From Strongylocentrotus droebachiensis (taxonomy: Eukaryota > Echinodermata > Echinoidea > Camarodonta > Strongylocentrotidae): a DNA stretch of 64,000 nucleotides. The position numbers were made by a program, and so were the translations under genes. The number at the start of each line of letters is the position of its first letter. Position 1 is the stretch's first letter. Location of the stretch: assembly GCA_035222895.1 (NCBI GenBank), contig JAVYIG010002197.1:62001-126000 (forward strand). The letters are read 5' to 3'. Shown in pieces: positions 1 through 15,000 of the stretch. The notes below the pieces were generated by a model, which was not told where the DNA came from, did no database searches, and saw only the letters and a program-made list of their open reading frames with translations.

Positions 1-2020
1 GGGGAGAGAGAGGACAATTGGAAATAGGTTACATACTAGAGATGTAGGCATAGTTCAAGTGAAATTGTAGATATGAAGTGTCCATCGTGTGTCGACCTCA
101 TTTTCAAAAGATTAAAGTTTTTAATTCAATTCAATTTTAAAAAGGCAGGGGGGGGGGTGGAGAGGACGAGTGGAAATAGGTTATATGCTAGAGATGTAGG
201 GGTACTTTTAATGAAATTGTAACTATGGAGTGTCCATTCATTGTTTGTTGACCTCTTTTTGTAATGTTTCACTTTTTCTTCTTAACAGATTGTTATAATT
301 GGGTGTGCTAAATACAAGTATGGCAGAATATATATATTCCACTTGCTTTTCCAGATACTTGAGTTCTTTGTGAAGTAAATCCTATTAGGTGTTGATAGTC
401 AGGAATAATTTGATTTAATTTCTCAATGAATTAGATATAATGGATTGGTGGTTGAGGGTGAGAGCCAGCACAGTAATGGTATCTAGGGACTCTTTGAAGA
501 ATGCCCAGCAGACGACAAAAGATTATCAGACGTAGAAAGATGTGTAAAATCTTTTCACTCTTGGTTGACCTATATTGAATACACGTGCAGTGTGTCCATG
601 AACATGTTCTCATTAGGGTACCTATTGTGCTCGTTTGGAAAGCCCATTTATCACGCGAGGGGAAGTCGAGTGGAGCAATGAAATAGATTGATGTTCATTT
701 CGTGCCAATTGTTGGTTGATGGTAGGCAGATAGTTTGTCTAATTCCAGGCTGCGGTTTGAATGATCGTCTCCCAATCCAATTAGCGTGATCGCCGTAGCA
801 ACCCGTCTGAGCTTGGGGAAATTAGCGCTGCCCCGTGGCGTGAGGCGGGCATCGTTTCAGGCTGATTTATCCTCCCCACCTACGAGGTGGATGCTCTCTC
901 TTCCTTGCGCTTTCTCAGACAATGATTCTCTCGAGCGTGAGGGCGGCAGTCTTTTTCAGCGGCGCATCCCAAATCAAATCTCCCACCCCTCCTCCTCCTC
1001 CTCCTCCTTCTCTTTCTATTCCAAGATGGAGGCAGTATAATTGGCTTAACACACTTGTTTTAAATTGCCTCGACACTTCTTCTTCCCTCCGCACCAGCGT
1101 GAGCCCGGAATCCTTTTGATGGCGTAATCTAAGCGTCTCCCCGAACACCTTTGTCTCGCGATCCCGGGCTCTGCGGCTGGTCCTCCCCGTTAACACCCGG
1201 CAACCCCTTTCTCGCGGCATCCCAAGCGATGCAGGCCCGCATCCCTGGCGTGTTCCCTATTGATCTTGAATCAATCCATCAATAATGCGTGGCCTGGTGT
1301 GCGACTCACTCACGCAAACATGCCAGTGAAAAACAGTGGAAGGGAGTGGGGCTTCGGTGGAAATGAAAGGGAAATTTGGGGATGGGAATGTGTTGATAAT
1401 TGATCGAGGTATGTTTTGACACTCCCTAGATCTTAGCTGCTGATTGGGTTATTGTCATATAATCTTCCTCAATCCATGGATTCGTGGTTTGACTTGATTT
1501 TCCTGGTGAAGGAGCAAGAGAGAGACGAGAGAGAGAGAGATAGAGGGGGGGGGGGGGGGGAGGGGAGATGTCTATGTCCAAAAGTGCATTCACTGTGCAT
1601 ATGATAGGGAATTAGAAAAGATAAGAAATCCTTTGTGCTGTGTGAATTATATTCTACCTGTTATGTATACTATGTACGCTTTTGATCATGTAATTTCCCC
1701 CAAATAGTTGATGCAATCGGCCTTTTATTTGTTTCATATCTCAAGTTATTATTTTGATTCTAATGTAAGATGAGACATAATTGTTCAGTGTAAATTATCT
1801 TTATTGTTCCTGATATCTCTTTGTTGATTATTTCATGTATTTTTTAATTTCTAGGCATTTTACTATGACATCACAATGTTATTATTTATAATTAAAAATG
1901 TAACATAGAATTAAAATACAAGATTGAAAATCATTACAAAAATAATAATGATAACACTTAGGGTATATGAGATAATGATAACTTAAACTCATAGTTTTTC
2001 TTTTTCTTTTGTCATTTCAG
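1..2020. other. RECK intron upstream of first visible exon
   Basis: No cysteine-knot coding sequence (adjacent TGY TGY codons followed by CRxxC) is visible here, so the first exons of RECK lie outside the window. The stretch holds a diverged direct repeat (about 1-60 versus 150-240), a GC-richer patch at 780-1260, and a GA run that passes into a G run at 1516-1570. The acceptor for the first visible exon is a pyrimidine-rich tract ending TTTCAG at 2020. Confidence 0.6.
1516..1570. repeat. GA then poly-G microsatellite
   Basis: GAGA units run into a 15-base G run. Simple sequence, non-coding. Confidence 0.85.
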
Positions 2021-2057
2021 AATTCCTTCTGGAGATGTCTCAATAATTCAGCCTCTG
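2021..2057 (+). CDS. RECK: RECK exon A (37 bp), end of cysteine knot 1
   Basis: Reads NSFWRCLNNSAS plus one base of the next codon. It matches the vertebrate RECK segment around WNCMNSS at the end of the first cysteine knot and keeps the Asn-x-Ser glycosylation site. It is bordered by TTTCAG and GTGAGT. It starts in phase 0 and ends in phase 1; the split codon with exon B gives Asp. This is a micro-exon followed by a 28 kb intron. Confidence 0.85.
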
Positions 2058-2965
2058 GTGAGTACCAAAAAGATCTGGTGTTATATTATTAGTTTATTAC
2101 CCCCCCCCTCTCCTCCAATCTCCTTCCAAAGTCCTCTAGCTGCAGCCCCCCCCCTCCCCCCACTCAATTCTTAGTGATGACAGCCATTCAAGTTGGCACT
2201 AGCTAGTAGCATTCAGCTATTAGCCTGCCCCCCAAAAATGGAGCCAAGTTTATTTTCCCAGAGCCTCGATTGGATTTGACCACCCCAAGTTCAGGCAAGG
2301 CTTTCCAATATTTACTTGATTTACAAATCCATGTGGTTGTTTTTTTCCAATGTGTGTTTATTGTTGAAACACAAATCTCAATCCTCCCCCGTCATTCCGA
2401 GACTGCCGATATGAAATGAGGAGGAGGAAGGAATTGGGACGTCAAGAATTTTGTGACGTTTTTGAGGAAATACATGTTTAGTAAAGGTAGATAGGTAAGG
2501 TTGGTGAAATATGTCGCGAATCCCCGGGATTTGGGGATCGTCTGTGAGCTTCAGAGTCCTGTCAAGTCCAAATATACAAATACAACATGCAGGGGAGTGA
2601 TGAAGGTTTATGTCATCTTCTTAAGGCAAGAAGGGCTTTAACTCTATGTAAAACTAAATGAATTATTGCCCTTCTGGCTATCAGCAGACAATACCTTAAG
2701 CTAGATCTGGGCAAAACAAGATGCCTAGAATAATCTCCAAGCTTGATCTCTGGATAAATTGATAATCGGTAATTATCCAATAACTATAAGTCCAGCTCTA
2801 GGTACCAATAGATCACCACAAATACCACGCATTTCTAGAATTAAACAGTTGGGCGAAAACTTTCATTTGTTTTTTGTTATGATCAGGCCTTGACTACCTA
2901 TCATGAAGTAAAAAAGAACAGAAAAGACAAGAGAAGAAAGAGAGAAAGAAAGAGAGAGAAAGAAG

Positions 2966-3023
<58 letters not shown>

Positions 3024-6000
3024 CACTTTCTCTAGGTCAGTAGGTGTGAGTTTGAGTGACAGGAAAGGTGATTTTAATGACTGGTGTAAATGTCAGATTT
3101 GAAATCCCACAAGGCTACATAAACTTCCTAAGGTTGTTAACATGAGGCTAGTTCACACTTCACACTATTTCAGAATTACAAATTTGTTAAAACTCTCCAA
3201 GGGGTTATCCAATGGGTAAAATTCCTTCTTCTGGTCTCTGTCTCCATCATATTTCTCTTCCTTTATTCTCAAAATCCCCTCTGTTGCATTTCTTAACTTG
3301 TTATCATCTTATCTTATGAATCTTTCTTCACCCTGCACCCCCCCCCCCCCCTGCCAAAAAAAAGAAGAAGAAAAAGAGAAGAGAGAAGCAGAGACTTAAA
3401 TGCATTGTTTAAAGGTAGGCGTTACTACTGCAGCTAGAAGGGATTTGACCACACAGCGAGCCATCAAGGTCACTGTAACAGGTGGCTATCTCATTAACTC
3501 AGCTCTCATTTAACATAAGAAAAAGAGGATCATGGGGGACCAACAGGCACCGATTTGGGAAGTTTTCTATATAGAGGGAGCAAGTAGCTACAAGTAGGAC
3601 AGTGTGCCCTTTAACAAAGTTTCCAGTTTTACAAATCTGAGATGCATGGCCCTATACGTGTTATCAGTGTCTGTGATATGGTGTAATATTGAAGCCAAAC
3701 AAAAATTGCGCTTCAAAATGATCAAGAAGTACTTCAAAAATTGAAAAATCCTTCGAGTCAACAGTTTTACCATACTCATTTTCCCCAATAGACTGTAGTG
3801 TTATTAAAAACTGTTCAAACTCTTTGGCAAACGTTTTTTTGACATTTCTATTTTTTTTTAGAAATGTCAAAAAACGTTTGCCAAAGAGTTTTGAACAGTT
3901 TTTAATCATAAATATCTTGATAGGTTTGTAATTGTGATTGCAGCAGGAACTATAAATCCAGGATTTTGTTTAGAATCTAAAGCAAAGATACCCATCCCAT
4001 TAACTACATTAGTCTAGCACACTTGACATTAGAATGTGACAGACGGTAGGCAGGTCCCCTCTACCTCCCCTTCCATCTCAAGAGTTACACAAACATTTAT
4101 TCAGGAAGGAAGATTTCCTTCGGTCATATAAGAAAGAAAGCAGAAAAGAAAAAGTAGGTAGGCTAGATCCAACATTTGCACTGGCAATAACCTGCCAGAG
4201 GATTCAATAGACGCGCAAGATATAGGGCAGGTAGAGACATCAAGATCCCGACAGAAAGGGGGTACGTTTCGGCACAAAAGACGATCTGAGTTTGCTTTGG
4301 AGTTTTTAGGGGTCATTGTCATTGTCACTCTCCCTTGTTTGTAGACTTGGTTCAATATTTAAACTAACCTTGTCAAGAGAATGTGCGGTTTGAATGTTTG
4401 GTGAGGCTATATAATACCTCCCAAAGGGACATACAAAAACACAAATGTATGTGCACCTGAAATCAATACTGATTGGGACATTAGCTTATGTGGATGATCC
4501 TGTGATAGTATGATGTCATCACTATAATAATCACAGAGCGAAATCATGTTTTTGTCAGTGGCATTAGTGGATCCGGCAACTCACATGAATAATATATTTA
4601 TCCCTATAGTGTATAGTTTTTTTTTTGTTCTTAATGGTACTTTGCAATTAAGAAAACAATCAGTGAAACATGGTTATAGAAAATTTTCCTATATACAAGG
4701 AACGTGTTTAACAGGTTTATATTCATGATTGCATTGGAAAAGTAATTTGTGAAGTTCTTTTTTTGGTGGCATGACATCAGCCTCCTACCTGCACGTCAGT
4801 GGAAAGTATGTACTTTCAGCTCTGTATACAGAGTCTTTCCAAACTGAATTGTTTGTTTTACTTGAGTGCTAAGAAATCATGTGCTTGTAAGAAAGCAACC
4901 AAGGGACTGATGGCTCTAAATCCTCTCCAAGGGACTTGGTAATCAGGCTAAATGCCTTACCAAAGGGTACTACTGCATCAAATTGGTCTTGAACCTGGGA
5001 CCTCCCTGTTACAAGACACTGCTCTACCACTGAGCCATCGCACCTCAAGATGAAAATGAAGAATGATCATAGACATACAGACATTTGGCCTGGTCTAGTG
5101 GTCACTTGTTGAGTCTGCCTGTATAATATGGTTCAATTCCGAAGCATGTCCTTTGGATGGAGACATTGAACATCGGTCTGCAGATAGAACTTAATAGATC
5201 TGATCGGGACACTGACTTAATCCGATTATATGCCTTATAGTAATACAGAGGGACAGGTGGACTTTTTGATTGAGACACCATAGTCGGGAAGTGGGGGACA
5301 GACAGACAGCCAGAGAGATAAAAAGAAAAAGAAGGTGTGGAGTGAACATTGAGGAGGAGACTGTGGGGGAGAGGGAGGGAGGGAAGAGAGAGGGGTGAAT
5401 GGGAGAGATGAAGGGAGAGGGAGGGAGACAGAGACAGACAGAGAAAGGGAGAAAACAGGCAGACAGATAGACAGATACAGGGACAGAAAGAGAGAGAGAG
5501 AGAGAGATACAGACAGACAGAGAGCAAAACAAAAATAAGAGAAGGTGAGAGTGTGAGCATGAAGTAGGAGAGTGTAGGAGAGATGGAGAGAGAGTATTAA
5601 AGGGAGGAAGGGGAAAGGGAACAGAGGGAGGAAGGGGGAGATGGAGGGAGGGGGAGATGGAGGGAGGGGGGAGATGGAGGGAGGGGGAGATGGATGGAGG
5701 GGAGGGGGAGATGGAGGGGAGGGGGGGAGATGGAGGGAGGGGGAGATGGAGGGAGGGGGGAAACAGGGAGGAAAGGGATAGAGGGAGGAAGGGAGGGAGA
5801 GGGTGGGAGGGAACGAGCAGGTGGGAGGAAAGGGAAGGAAGGAGAGAAGAAGGGAGGGAGACAGAGAAAGAGAGACAAAGAAAGAGTGACACAGGCAGAC
5901 AGATAGACAGATACAGGGACAGAAACAGAGAGAGAGTGAGAGAGACAGAGAGAGACAGAGAGAAAGACTCAGTAATAAAGAGAAATAAAGAAAAAGAAGG

Positions 6001-9000
6001 GGGAAAAAGCAAGAGAGATAGGAAATGAAAGAAAGAGTTTGAGAGGAGAGAGAGAAGTAGAGGGGAGAAAGGTAAGGGCTAGGAGGAGAAGAAACCAACA
6101 GAAGGGGGAAAACTTCAAGGGTTCATGGTCTAGGAATGTCAAACAGTAAAGCGAATTCAAAAATTGAACAAAAGGAATAATAGTTTGCACTCTTTGTCAG
6201 CCCCCCGTGATTGTAACACTGTTTTTCGGGGAGTCGCAGCAAACCAAATTTCTCTGTTGTTATTATGAGGGGGCCCGGTGTGTATGTATATACTCTGACA
6301 AACAACATATACGGAAAGAGAGGGACTTTTTCTTTTTAGCCCAGCTTCTCCGACAATGTTTGAACTCTGAGAAATCACGTACCTGTAGGGAAACACACAG
6401 ACCGTCACTGCTCTTGCTCTTTTTGTTTTCATTGACATGCACATCAGTCATCTATCATTTTTCATTTCTTTTCAGCCGAAAAATGCAAATTTGCTTTGAT
6501 AAAACTGGATTTCTCTGTAGACTTTGCAGTAAGGTTGCCCTCTTCTTGCCTCCCTTTATTTGTTGCTGTTTTACTTTCAAGTCTTTTTAAGTCCTATGAG
6601 TCCTCTAATGCTCAAACTTTTTTGCCTTCCTGTTTTTCGGAGCAAACATCGTTGCCAGACAATGATCGATGCTTGCTGCAAGAGCCCCCAATTCAAGTTT
6701 TTTTTTCTCCCTAGTTTGTTGAAGACTGAAATAATGAACTATCGTATTTGTAGTACCGGTAGTTGTGGCCTAGACTTCTGGCAAGTGACTAGATAAAGAA
6801 GTCCATTCCATTGTATATCTCTGAATAATTAAAATACAAGACAGGAAGTTCTTCAAACTTAGGGCTAAGTAGAAATCAGTAAGATGTATAAATTTAAAAA
6901 GCTAATTTCTGTACACGATTTTGTTCTCAAAACATGAGTGCCAACATTATATCCAATATTTCACAACATAGTGCTAAAAATTACACACATTTCATTTTAA
7001 TTTTGTCTAATACTCCAACTATATTTAAGTGTAAAGAATGATTGTGGATAATTAAATTCACTGATTTTGTAAATCAACTATAATAGGAGATAAATGATTA
7101 ATCATGATTAATATTTCAACAAACAGGTTAAATTGGTTGAAGAATACCATTCAATTCATAAATAGATGTATACAATAATCCACTTTGAGCTGTATAGGTT
7201 GTCAAGCGTTAGAGATCTGCAATAGAATACAAATATTTTTGAGAACACAGATACAAACTTTAAGTGTTAGATACCAAGTGACTAGGCTATAGGTTCCTGA
7301 AGAAAAATACTCGTCAGTAATTTGTCAAATAAGAGGTAACTACACTTGATGATAATCGACGTTGATGTAACATTAATTGAAATATTTGCTACACTTAACC
7401 ATGAATCAGATCTAGAAATTGGAGCCATTTATCACCGAAAATAAGTAATCATCTCTCCTCTCTCTCATCCCTGATTTATTGTAATCATAGTTTCTTTTTC
7501 CTTTTCAATTGATGAGAGTTTTGGTACAGGGCATAAAGGATGGGATGGGAAAATTTATTGTTGAAGGAAAAAAAACACCCTAACACGATTGATATCCTTG
7601 TTCTATTCATGTCAGAGTATTTGGGGGCAAAGTGATTAATTTCAGCCGATTCAGCCAGTCGTTGAACTATGTTTTTAAGCCCATAAATCTTTTCTTGAAA
7701 TTAACTTAATGGTAAGGCGGAGGCCAGAGATGATTGAGGTAGTTAGAGGCTCGGAAATGGCAATGACAAAATTGCCAGTATTTTTCAACAATATTTCTCT
7801 TCACGGAGCGGGTTCGTGGCATGAATAGTGCAATCAGGATCGAAGGCACTGAAGCGCTAAGCCTATTTTACGCTCCCCAGTCTCCCATTATGCGACGTAT
7901 TCATATCGTAATGAAGTTTACCAGGGCTATTTGTCATGATCAAATTGACGTGACAACAAAACAAAAAGAGAGAAAAATATGAGGGATTGTGGATTGACGT
8001 TGTGAATCGGTCCTGCGTAATTTGTCTTCCCTGCATCGTTTCATCCACACAGAAAGAGGAGAATACCAATGAACATGTGTTGCACAGAGCGTTCTTTGCC
8101 TGCGAACAATACCACGTTCATCATAGCGTTTTACAATGCGATGAATCGATCAATGACAAGGGCGGCTGGACAAGCCCATAGCCGGATTAAAAAGGCAGAC
8201 ACGTAGATTTACGTTCCATCATCACAGATTTACGAGGATCACGAAAGAAATGGTATCGCGTAACGAGCATTTAACTATAAGGCTTGATTGTGATTAAGCC
8301 ATACAACGCATCACCTCTTCCTCCCTCTTTCATGGCGTATAAGGAATTTCAATATCCACCATCTGTAGAACTAGAAGCACTCTAAGGGTTAATAAGACTT
8401 AGTCATACCTGAATTTCATTTCCTAATTCAATTCAACAGTTGGTCGAGGGACAAAATCTGAATCTCTTTAGGCGAATAAATCCCTGTTGATTAGAAGCAC
8501 ATCCCATTGTAATTGATCGTATTTTAGGTCCAAATCCCTCTCTATTTTGCCCGAATACCTTCCTAATGAAGCCTATTCAGACACTGATCTGCAGTTAGAT
8601 AGGTATTATATACTCATGTCATTTCATTTCCGAAATACAAATTAGACGGGATGGTGCAACAGATGTCATTGGAGGTTGTTGTGCAGTGATTGTTTATTGG
8701 ATGCATATTGATTTTATGAATCATGTGATGTGATAGGATTTTGTTATTGGTTGTTGCGGTCACAAAATCATCAGGATCATGTAGCGCATGACGTAATGCA
8801 AAGAACTTTATGAGAATATCATAATCAATGTTGATGAAGATAATGTATGATTAAAAGTCTATGTAACTTTCTTCCTTTTGTGGTTCATGAAATGTCACAC
8901 ATCATTTACTGTCCAATATTTTTCTTTTAATATCCAAACTTTTCATCATATAATGGGCTGTGAGGAATGTCTTTAAAGTTGGCACAACCCAAATAAATTG

Positions 9001-12000
9001 TATTTGTACTACATGACTTAAAGTCTGGACGAAACACAGTGTAATGGTATCTCATAGGATGTTAGTGTATGGACTCACTGGCAGATCCGGGAGGGGGGCA
9101 CAGCCAACCCATGCTCCCCCCTTTAAAAAACCAATGTGGTAAGCTTTAGATACATGAAAAGAAAAAAATTTGCCCTTTTTCAAATTGGCACAAAAGGCAC
9201 CTTAAAAATGTGATAATTCTTTTCTCCTTTTTTGTTTTGCTTGCTTTTCAAGCGTTTTCTTTTGAACAGCGCCCCCCCCCCCTCCTTACAAAAAAAACGT
9301 CCATCCACCCTTGTGTGGACTTACCTCATTGACCCATGCATTCTTTACACTCAAACAACCCCAGTTCAGTTAGATCCCAGGGTCTCTTTTTCCTCCTTTT
9401 CTTTCATTGGAGGTCCTCAAGTGCTCCTCCTTCCTACTGTGTAACCATGAATAGAGGCCAAATTGACCCAAATACCCCCCCTTTCTCTTCCTCTTGTTTG
9501 TATTCAAACTCCACAAACTCCTGGCCGCTTACAGCTTACAAATGAAGGCATTGTTTACTAATGGCCGCCGATCTCTTGCCCCGACACTCCATGACAATGG
9601 GCCGGTCTTCTGCACATGAAAGGAGAAGCCGCCGTGCTGTCCATTAGAGCTCCTCTCCTACCAAAGCCCTCTTGGTCCTCTTCTTGCACCCCTCTTCTCT
9701 CCCCTGTTGATTCCCAGACCCCTCTCTTCAATCCAAATTTGTTAAATCAACTGACAAACGACAGACAACTCTTGATTACTGATGAAGAAATGAGTACATT
9801 TCAGGGCCTTGTCTCGTATAAAAGAAGAGAGAAGATATCCTCTCATATAAAAGCCCTTGGCCCAAGCTCGCTTGGTCCTCTCCTTGCACCCCTCTTCTCT
9901 CCCCTGTTTTACCCTTAGACCCCCCCTCTTCAATCCAAATTTGTTATATCAACTGAAAAGTGATAGACAACTCTTGATTACAGTACTGATCAAGAAATGA
10001 GTAGATCTCCCCTGTTTATCCCCAGATCCCCTTTTCAATCCCAAATTTGTTAAATCAACTGAAAAACGACAGATAACTCTGACATCTTGTGGGTCATCTT
10101 CCAGCTGACTTGCATTCTTCTTTAAAGACATCCCTCCCTGTCAAACCTTGGACAAAAGAACAAATTGCTGGGGCTTGTCTGCCTTCATTTCCTCATTGGA
10201 CAATCATGGCGGCCATTGTTCTTTGCCACCTTTTCTCGGATTCACCCAAGCCTCGCAGAAAGCGTTCGTAAATCCTCCTTTTCAGATAAATTCTATCAAG
10301 GAATGTGGATGGTATTCTGTCTGCGGATGGGATGAAAGAGATGCTAACTAGCTCGTCAAACGGACGTCAAGATTTCTGTCTTTTGCGTCCAGTTTGATGA
10401 TTGATGAAAATAAAGGACCTAATCAGATATATATGGTTGAGATCAAAATAAAAAGAAGAAGAAAATCAGCATCTCCTAATCTGCTTGTCTGATTTGGTCT
10501 TTATCTTATTGTCAGTTCATTGAAAAGGAATCTGTTAATTCGGTATCATTAAGAAGATTCCCTCTTCCCATTTAAGATGGCATGAAGCGAAGGGAGGGAA
10601 TATTGCCAGTCATTTTCTTTTTGCTCATAGGAATTAGACCCTGTTCTCACTCACTTTGAAAGTGGTCTTAGTTAGACCGCTCCAGAGGAACGGGTCTTGA
10701 GGAACGGTTTGCGAGCGTTCACACTCCCGAGCAGTTTTTTTATGGCTCAAACCGCTCCACGAGTCAAAGTGGTCTTGTTGCTATGGCAGCTCAGGTCAGC
10801 AGGTCAATTTTTTTCACGCGCGGAATACAAACCATATGTACCATACTACATGTTTTGTACGGAACGTCACTAGCTCACTTCCGCTCAAAGTACGCTTCCG
10901 TTCACATTGCACGTTAGAGCGGTCCAAACCGCTCTTAATAAGACACGTTCCTCAAGACCACCTCCCGAGGTGGTCTTCTGGAGCGGTCCAGAAGTCCACT
11001 TCCTGGACCACTTTGACCGTTCTCACTGACCTAAGAACTGCTCCTGAGGAACGGGTCCTTAGTTAAACCGCTCCAACGAAGTGAATGAGAACGGGGGTCT
11101 TAGATACCACTATAAATTATTGCAATTCTACTTTGCATTTACCTGACATTCCTGGGCAACCTATAGGCAAACACATGTCATTGGACATTCAAATTAAAAA
11201 CTCCTGTCTTGTTGGCAAGCAAATGAGATAAATAGAGATGATATTTAGAGGAAAATGTTCTCCGCAAAGGTGGAGGGAGGCATCTAATTCTAAGATGTAT
11301 AAAACATCCCAACATTGCACTTTGAAGGCTGTTGTCTTTATGAAATGATACAACCTAATGCCCTTCTGGCTTTCAACAGAGGCTGTAGGTGTACATGTAC
11401 AAATATTGCTTTGACCTTACCTTTTACCAGCCCAGTTAAGTGACACTAACTTGTCATTGGCTATAATGTCCTTTTAGTGGTGAGCAGATAAAATGCTTAT
11501 TTTGGTGGTTGCATCCAAGATTCAAGAACATCCAAACATCCTACTTTGAAGTAGGCCTGAGTCGGTACGGTCGATCACACCGGGACCCGACCGTTGCCAG
11601 TCGGGTCCCGGTTTCGTTTTTTGAGAATCGACGCTCCGAAAAAAATAATGAAATATGTAAGAAATTGCAGTTTTGCACACCACTAAAATCAATCCACCTT
11701 AAAACTTAAGTATTTAATTGTTACCAGTATTTAATTGTTACCAATCATATTCTAGCTCATCCTGAATCAATCCGAACTGCTGATATAAATATGGGTTGCA
11801 ATTAAAGCAGTTCGCCCCATGGGGTTGTTGTTGCAGCTGCTATAGCTAGCTACTGTACTGGCCGGGTCTCTCGGCAGGATTAATAAAATCAGGTTGAAAG
11901 AAACATTAATGTTTGAATAATAAAACGGCTTTTCTAAAAATACTTCTTTACAACATACCGATCGAATAATTTTTAAAAGACAAAATAGATATTTTTTCTT

Positions 12001-15000
12001 TGATTTTGAACACCGCATACTTCTTTTAAAAGCTGAAAATTACTTGGTAATCACAAGAAGTTTCGATACGGATAGTTGTTGCAAGGCAAGTTCAGCTAGA
12101 CTAGTCTCGGAAAAATGCGCAGTGCACCTCGATAACTGTAATGCGTGCCCAAACTAACCCAAACAAAGACGTGATCGTAACGAGAAAAAAAATCATTAAA
12201 AACTATGAGAGCACAATTGGAAAGACAACTACTCAAAATTATCGTAAGCAGATACATAACTTGGAGGAAGAATACAATAGTTGTCCAAGAAAAGCCACAG
12301 AAATAGTGATATTTAAGGAGTTACTATAGGTACAATCATTATCGGAATGGGCCTCCTGCAAATACTCGAATTACACGTGTTTAAATTGAACACGAGGCTA
12401 GAACAGGGGGGTGCAACTTCGCTTCTGCATCCGTCTAGCCATGGGGAGATTTTGGAGGGTCAAAAAGTGTACGCTGCTTCCAATTATCGTGTATTAGCCT
12501 ATGAAGACGACAAATTTTTAGTGCACCAGCGAAATGGGGATTTTTGACTGCGCGCAAGCGCGCAAAATATTTAAATTAAAATGTTGAATATTCATGAGCT
12601 CTTTTCCACTTATTAGCATATTATCGCAATGAAAAAAAGACAATGCGCATGCGTTACTATATCGACAGAATCCTTATTGGGCCGGATAAATGTAGAACAA
12701 AGGTCAGAGTTGGGGAGGTGTGGGGAGGGGGGGGGGGGGGGAGACTTTTAAATGGTTGACTTAGTTGGGGCCACAAACTTCACTGTCACCAGGATGGAAA
12801 GTACATTTTTAAAAAATTCAGTTCAGTTAAAAGGCAAAAATAATGACCCCATAACTCAATTCATTTTTTACCTTAAATATTTTTTAAATCAGACAAATTG
12901 CACTGATCATTTAGCCCACTTAACAAGTGATATTTTCATATTTTTAGTGTCCAATTAATGAATCATTCTCACCTCGACTTCAATGATCTTCATATTGTGC
13001 CCCATCCCCAATGAAATTTCAATTTTGTCTCGTTCTTTTCATTCTTGCATTCGTCGCCACTGATTTTTTTTTTAAATCCCCCCCCCCCCAACAGTAACAT
13101 TTTCAATACAGGGACCCCTTCTAATAGTGACATTTTCATAGGCTCTATTACCCCAATTACCTATGCTTTCATCATTTCGGCATCGACTTATTCTTTATTC
13201 TTTATTTAACCCCCCCCCCCCCCCTTCATCTTTATTGTAAATCATTTTTTATACTGCATTTATTCATTAGTCTTGCCCACTCTCTTGTTACATTTCCGCT
13301 TTCTCTCTCATTAGGAAAGATGGTTAAATCTATCTCGCTGATGAAAGATAAAAACAAACATCAAAAGGTCGAACACCATACTCAATTCTACACAAGACTG
13401 CATCAGCCCCCATCTCACCTCAGTCATACAGCATTATCATTACAGAGTGCCTACATCATCATAATCACCAGCATCATCACATATATTGCACAAAATAAGA
13501 AAATGAAAAGAACAGAATTCAGCAGTATTAACTGATTTATTAACATTTATGAACTCATTTATCAACATATTTTGTTTCTATAAAGTCTTTTTAAATCCAA
13601 CATGACATCAACAAAAGGATGAAAAATGGATGGGGGGGGGGGGGATGCTGTCTCTTGAATTCAAATCTTTCAGTTGTAAAAATTTACTGTAGATTTTGAA
13701 GAAAAAAATATTCAATAATATCAACATGCTATTTCATTATGTAAAGCACAGGTATATACTGAGTTTTATGAGTACTTTATCTAACATTGGACATTATTAT
13801 TGTTGTTTTTACTACTACCTGTATTATCATTATTATTACTGCTATTATCATGATCATTGTCATTATTGTTACTATTTTTAATATTGTTATTATTATTAAT
13901 ATTAATTATATTAATACAGTCTTACTATTGAACTACATCATTTTATCCCCCCCCCCCCTTCAATTTACTATCCAGTTCAGCATATCCCTCATATTGTTGT
14001 CAGAACTTGACTTAAGATTAAATATCAAAAAACTATGTTACATGTACACGCATTTAAAAGAAAAAATGATTACTTTCATGATCCTCGATATATCTTCTTC
14101 TTCTTCTTCTGGTAATCTTCAAAAGGCGTTGTAGCCTATCACGAAGATGAACTAATACTAAAGATTACAAGTGGTGTGAGGAAGACAGATTGTTTCTAAA
14201 TGGGATAAGGAGAGTAGATGCCTCAGAAGTAGTCCCTGGCAGTTCTCTGGACTGTCAGCATGCACTATATTTGCTGGAAGTCAGTTCCATTAACTTTGGG
14301 ACAGAGTGTTGGGCAAATGCAAACTTGTCTACCTATGTCGCTTCGGCTTGGTGCAACTGGAGGGTCATGTCATGGTACTTCCTGCTCGTGATTTGTTAAA
14401 GCCCGTCTGTACTAGTTTGGCCAGGGGGATAAGACCACCCTGCAAGGTCACTGATAGGTGGTTATCTCATCAAATCAGCTCTCAATTAATATAAGAAAAA
14501 GAGGATCATGGGGGACCAACAGGCACAGATTAGGCATTGTTTGCTATATAAAGGGCGCAAATAGCTATAAGTAGTGTAGCGGGAAAATTTTCAAGGAAGA
14601 GCGGAGAGACCATTGACTATCTTGCGCACCATTCCCAGTCTTTTGGCAGAGTGCCTTGTAGTTGTAGATATAGTAGGCAACTAAAAGGTGCTGATCATCT
14701 CAGTCAAACTGCTGCTTCTCTTGTGGTCCCCATTGTGAAGAAGCGTCCTGGACATCTGAGATGTTGTAGGGATCCCAGACACCGGAACAGTTCTCAAGAT
14801 GAGGGTGGACTAGGGACTTGTACAAAAGAAGCCTGGGTATCAAACCTTCTGGACAACCTGAATAATCAAAACAAAAAGGGGGAGAAATCAAATAAGATTA
14901 AAACTGCTGCATTATATTGGATTTTCAAAAATAGTACCTCCCCACTTTTTTTAGGTCTTGCATTTTAATTTTACTAAAAAATGATAAACGTATGTCTATC

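Noticed and set aside
1..2020. Search for RECK signal-peptide and first knot exons
   Set aside because: No CC-x8-CRxxC coding pattern or splice-bordered frame found; the exons must lie upstream.
4975..5045. Candidate minus-strand tRNA gene
   Set aside because: A and B boxes present, but the cloverleaf does not close and a SINE tail follows.
5102..6098. Overlapping minus-strand open frames of 152-287 codons
   Set aside because: Ser/Leu/Pro/His-only products from a polypurine tract; open only because the repeat lacks stop codons.
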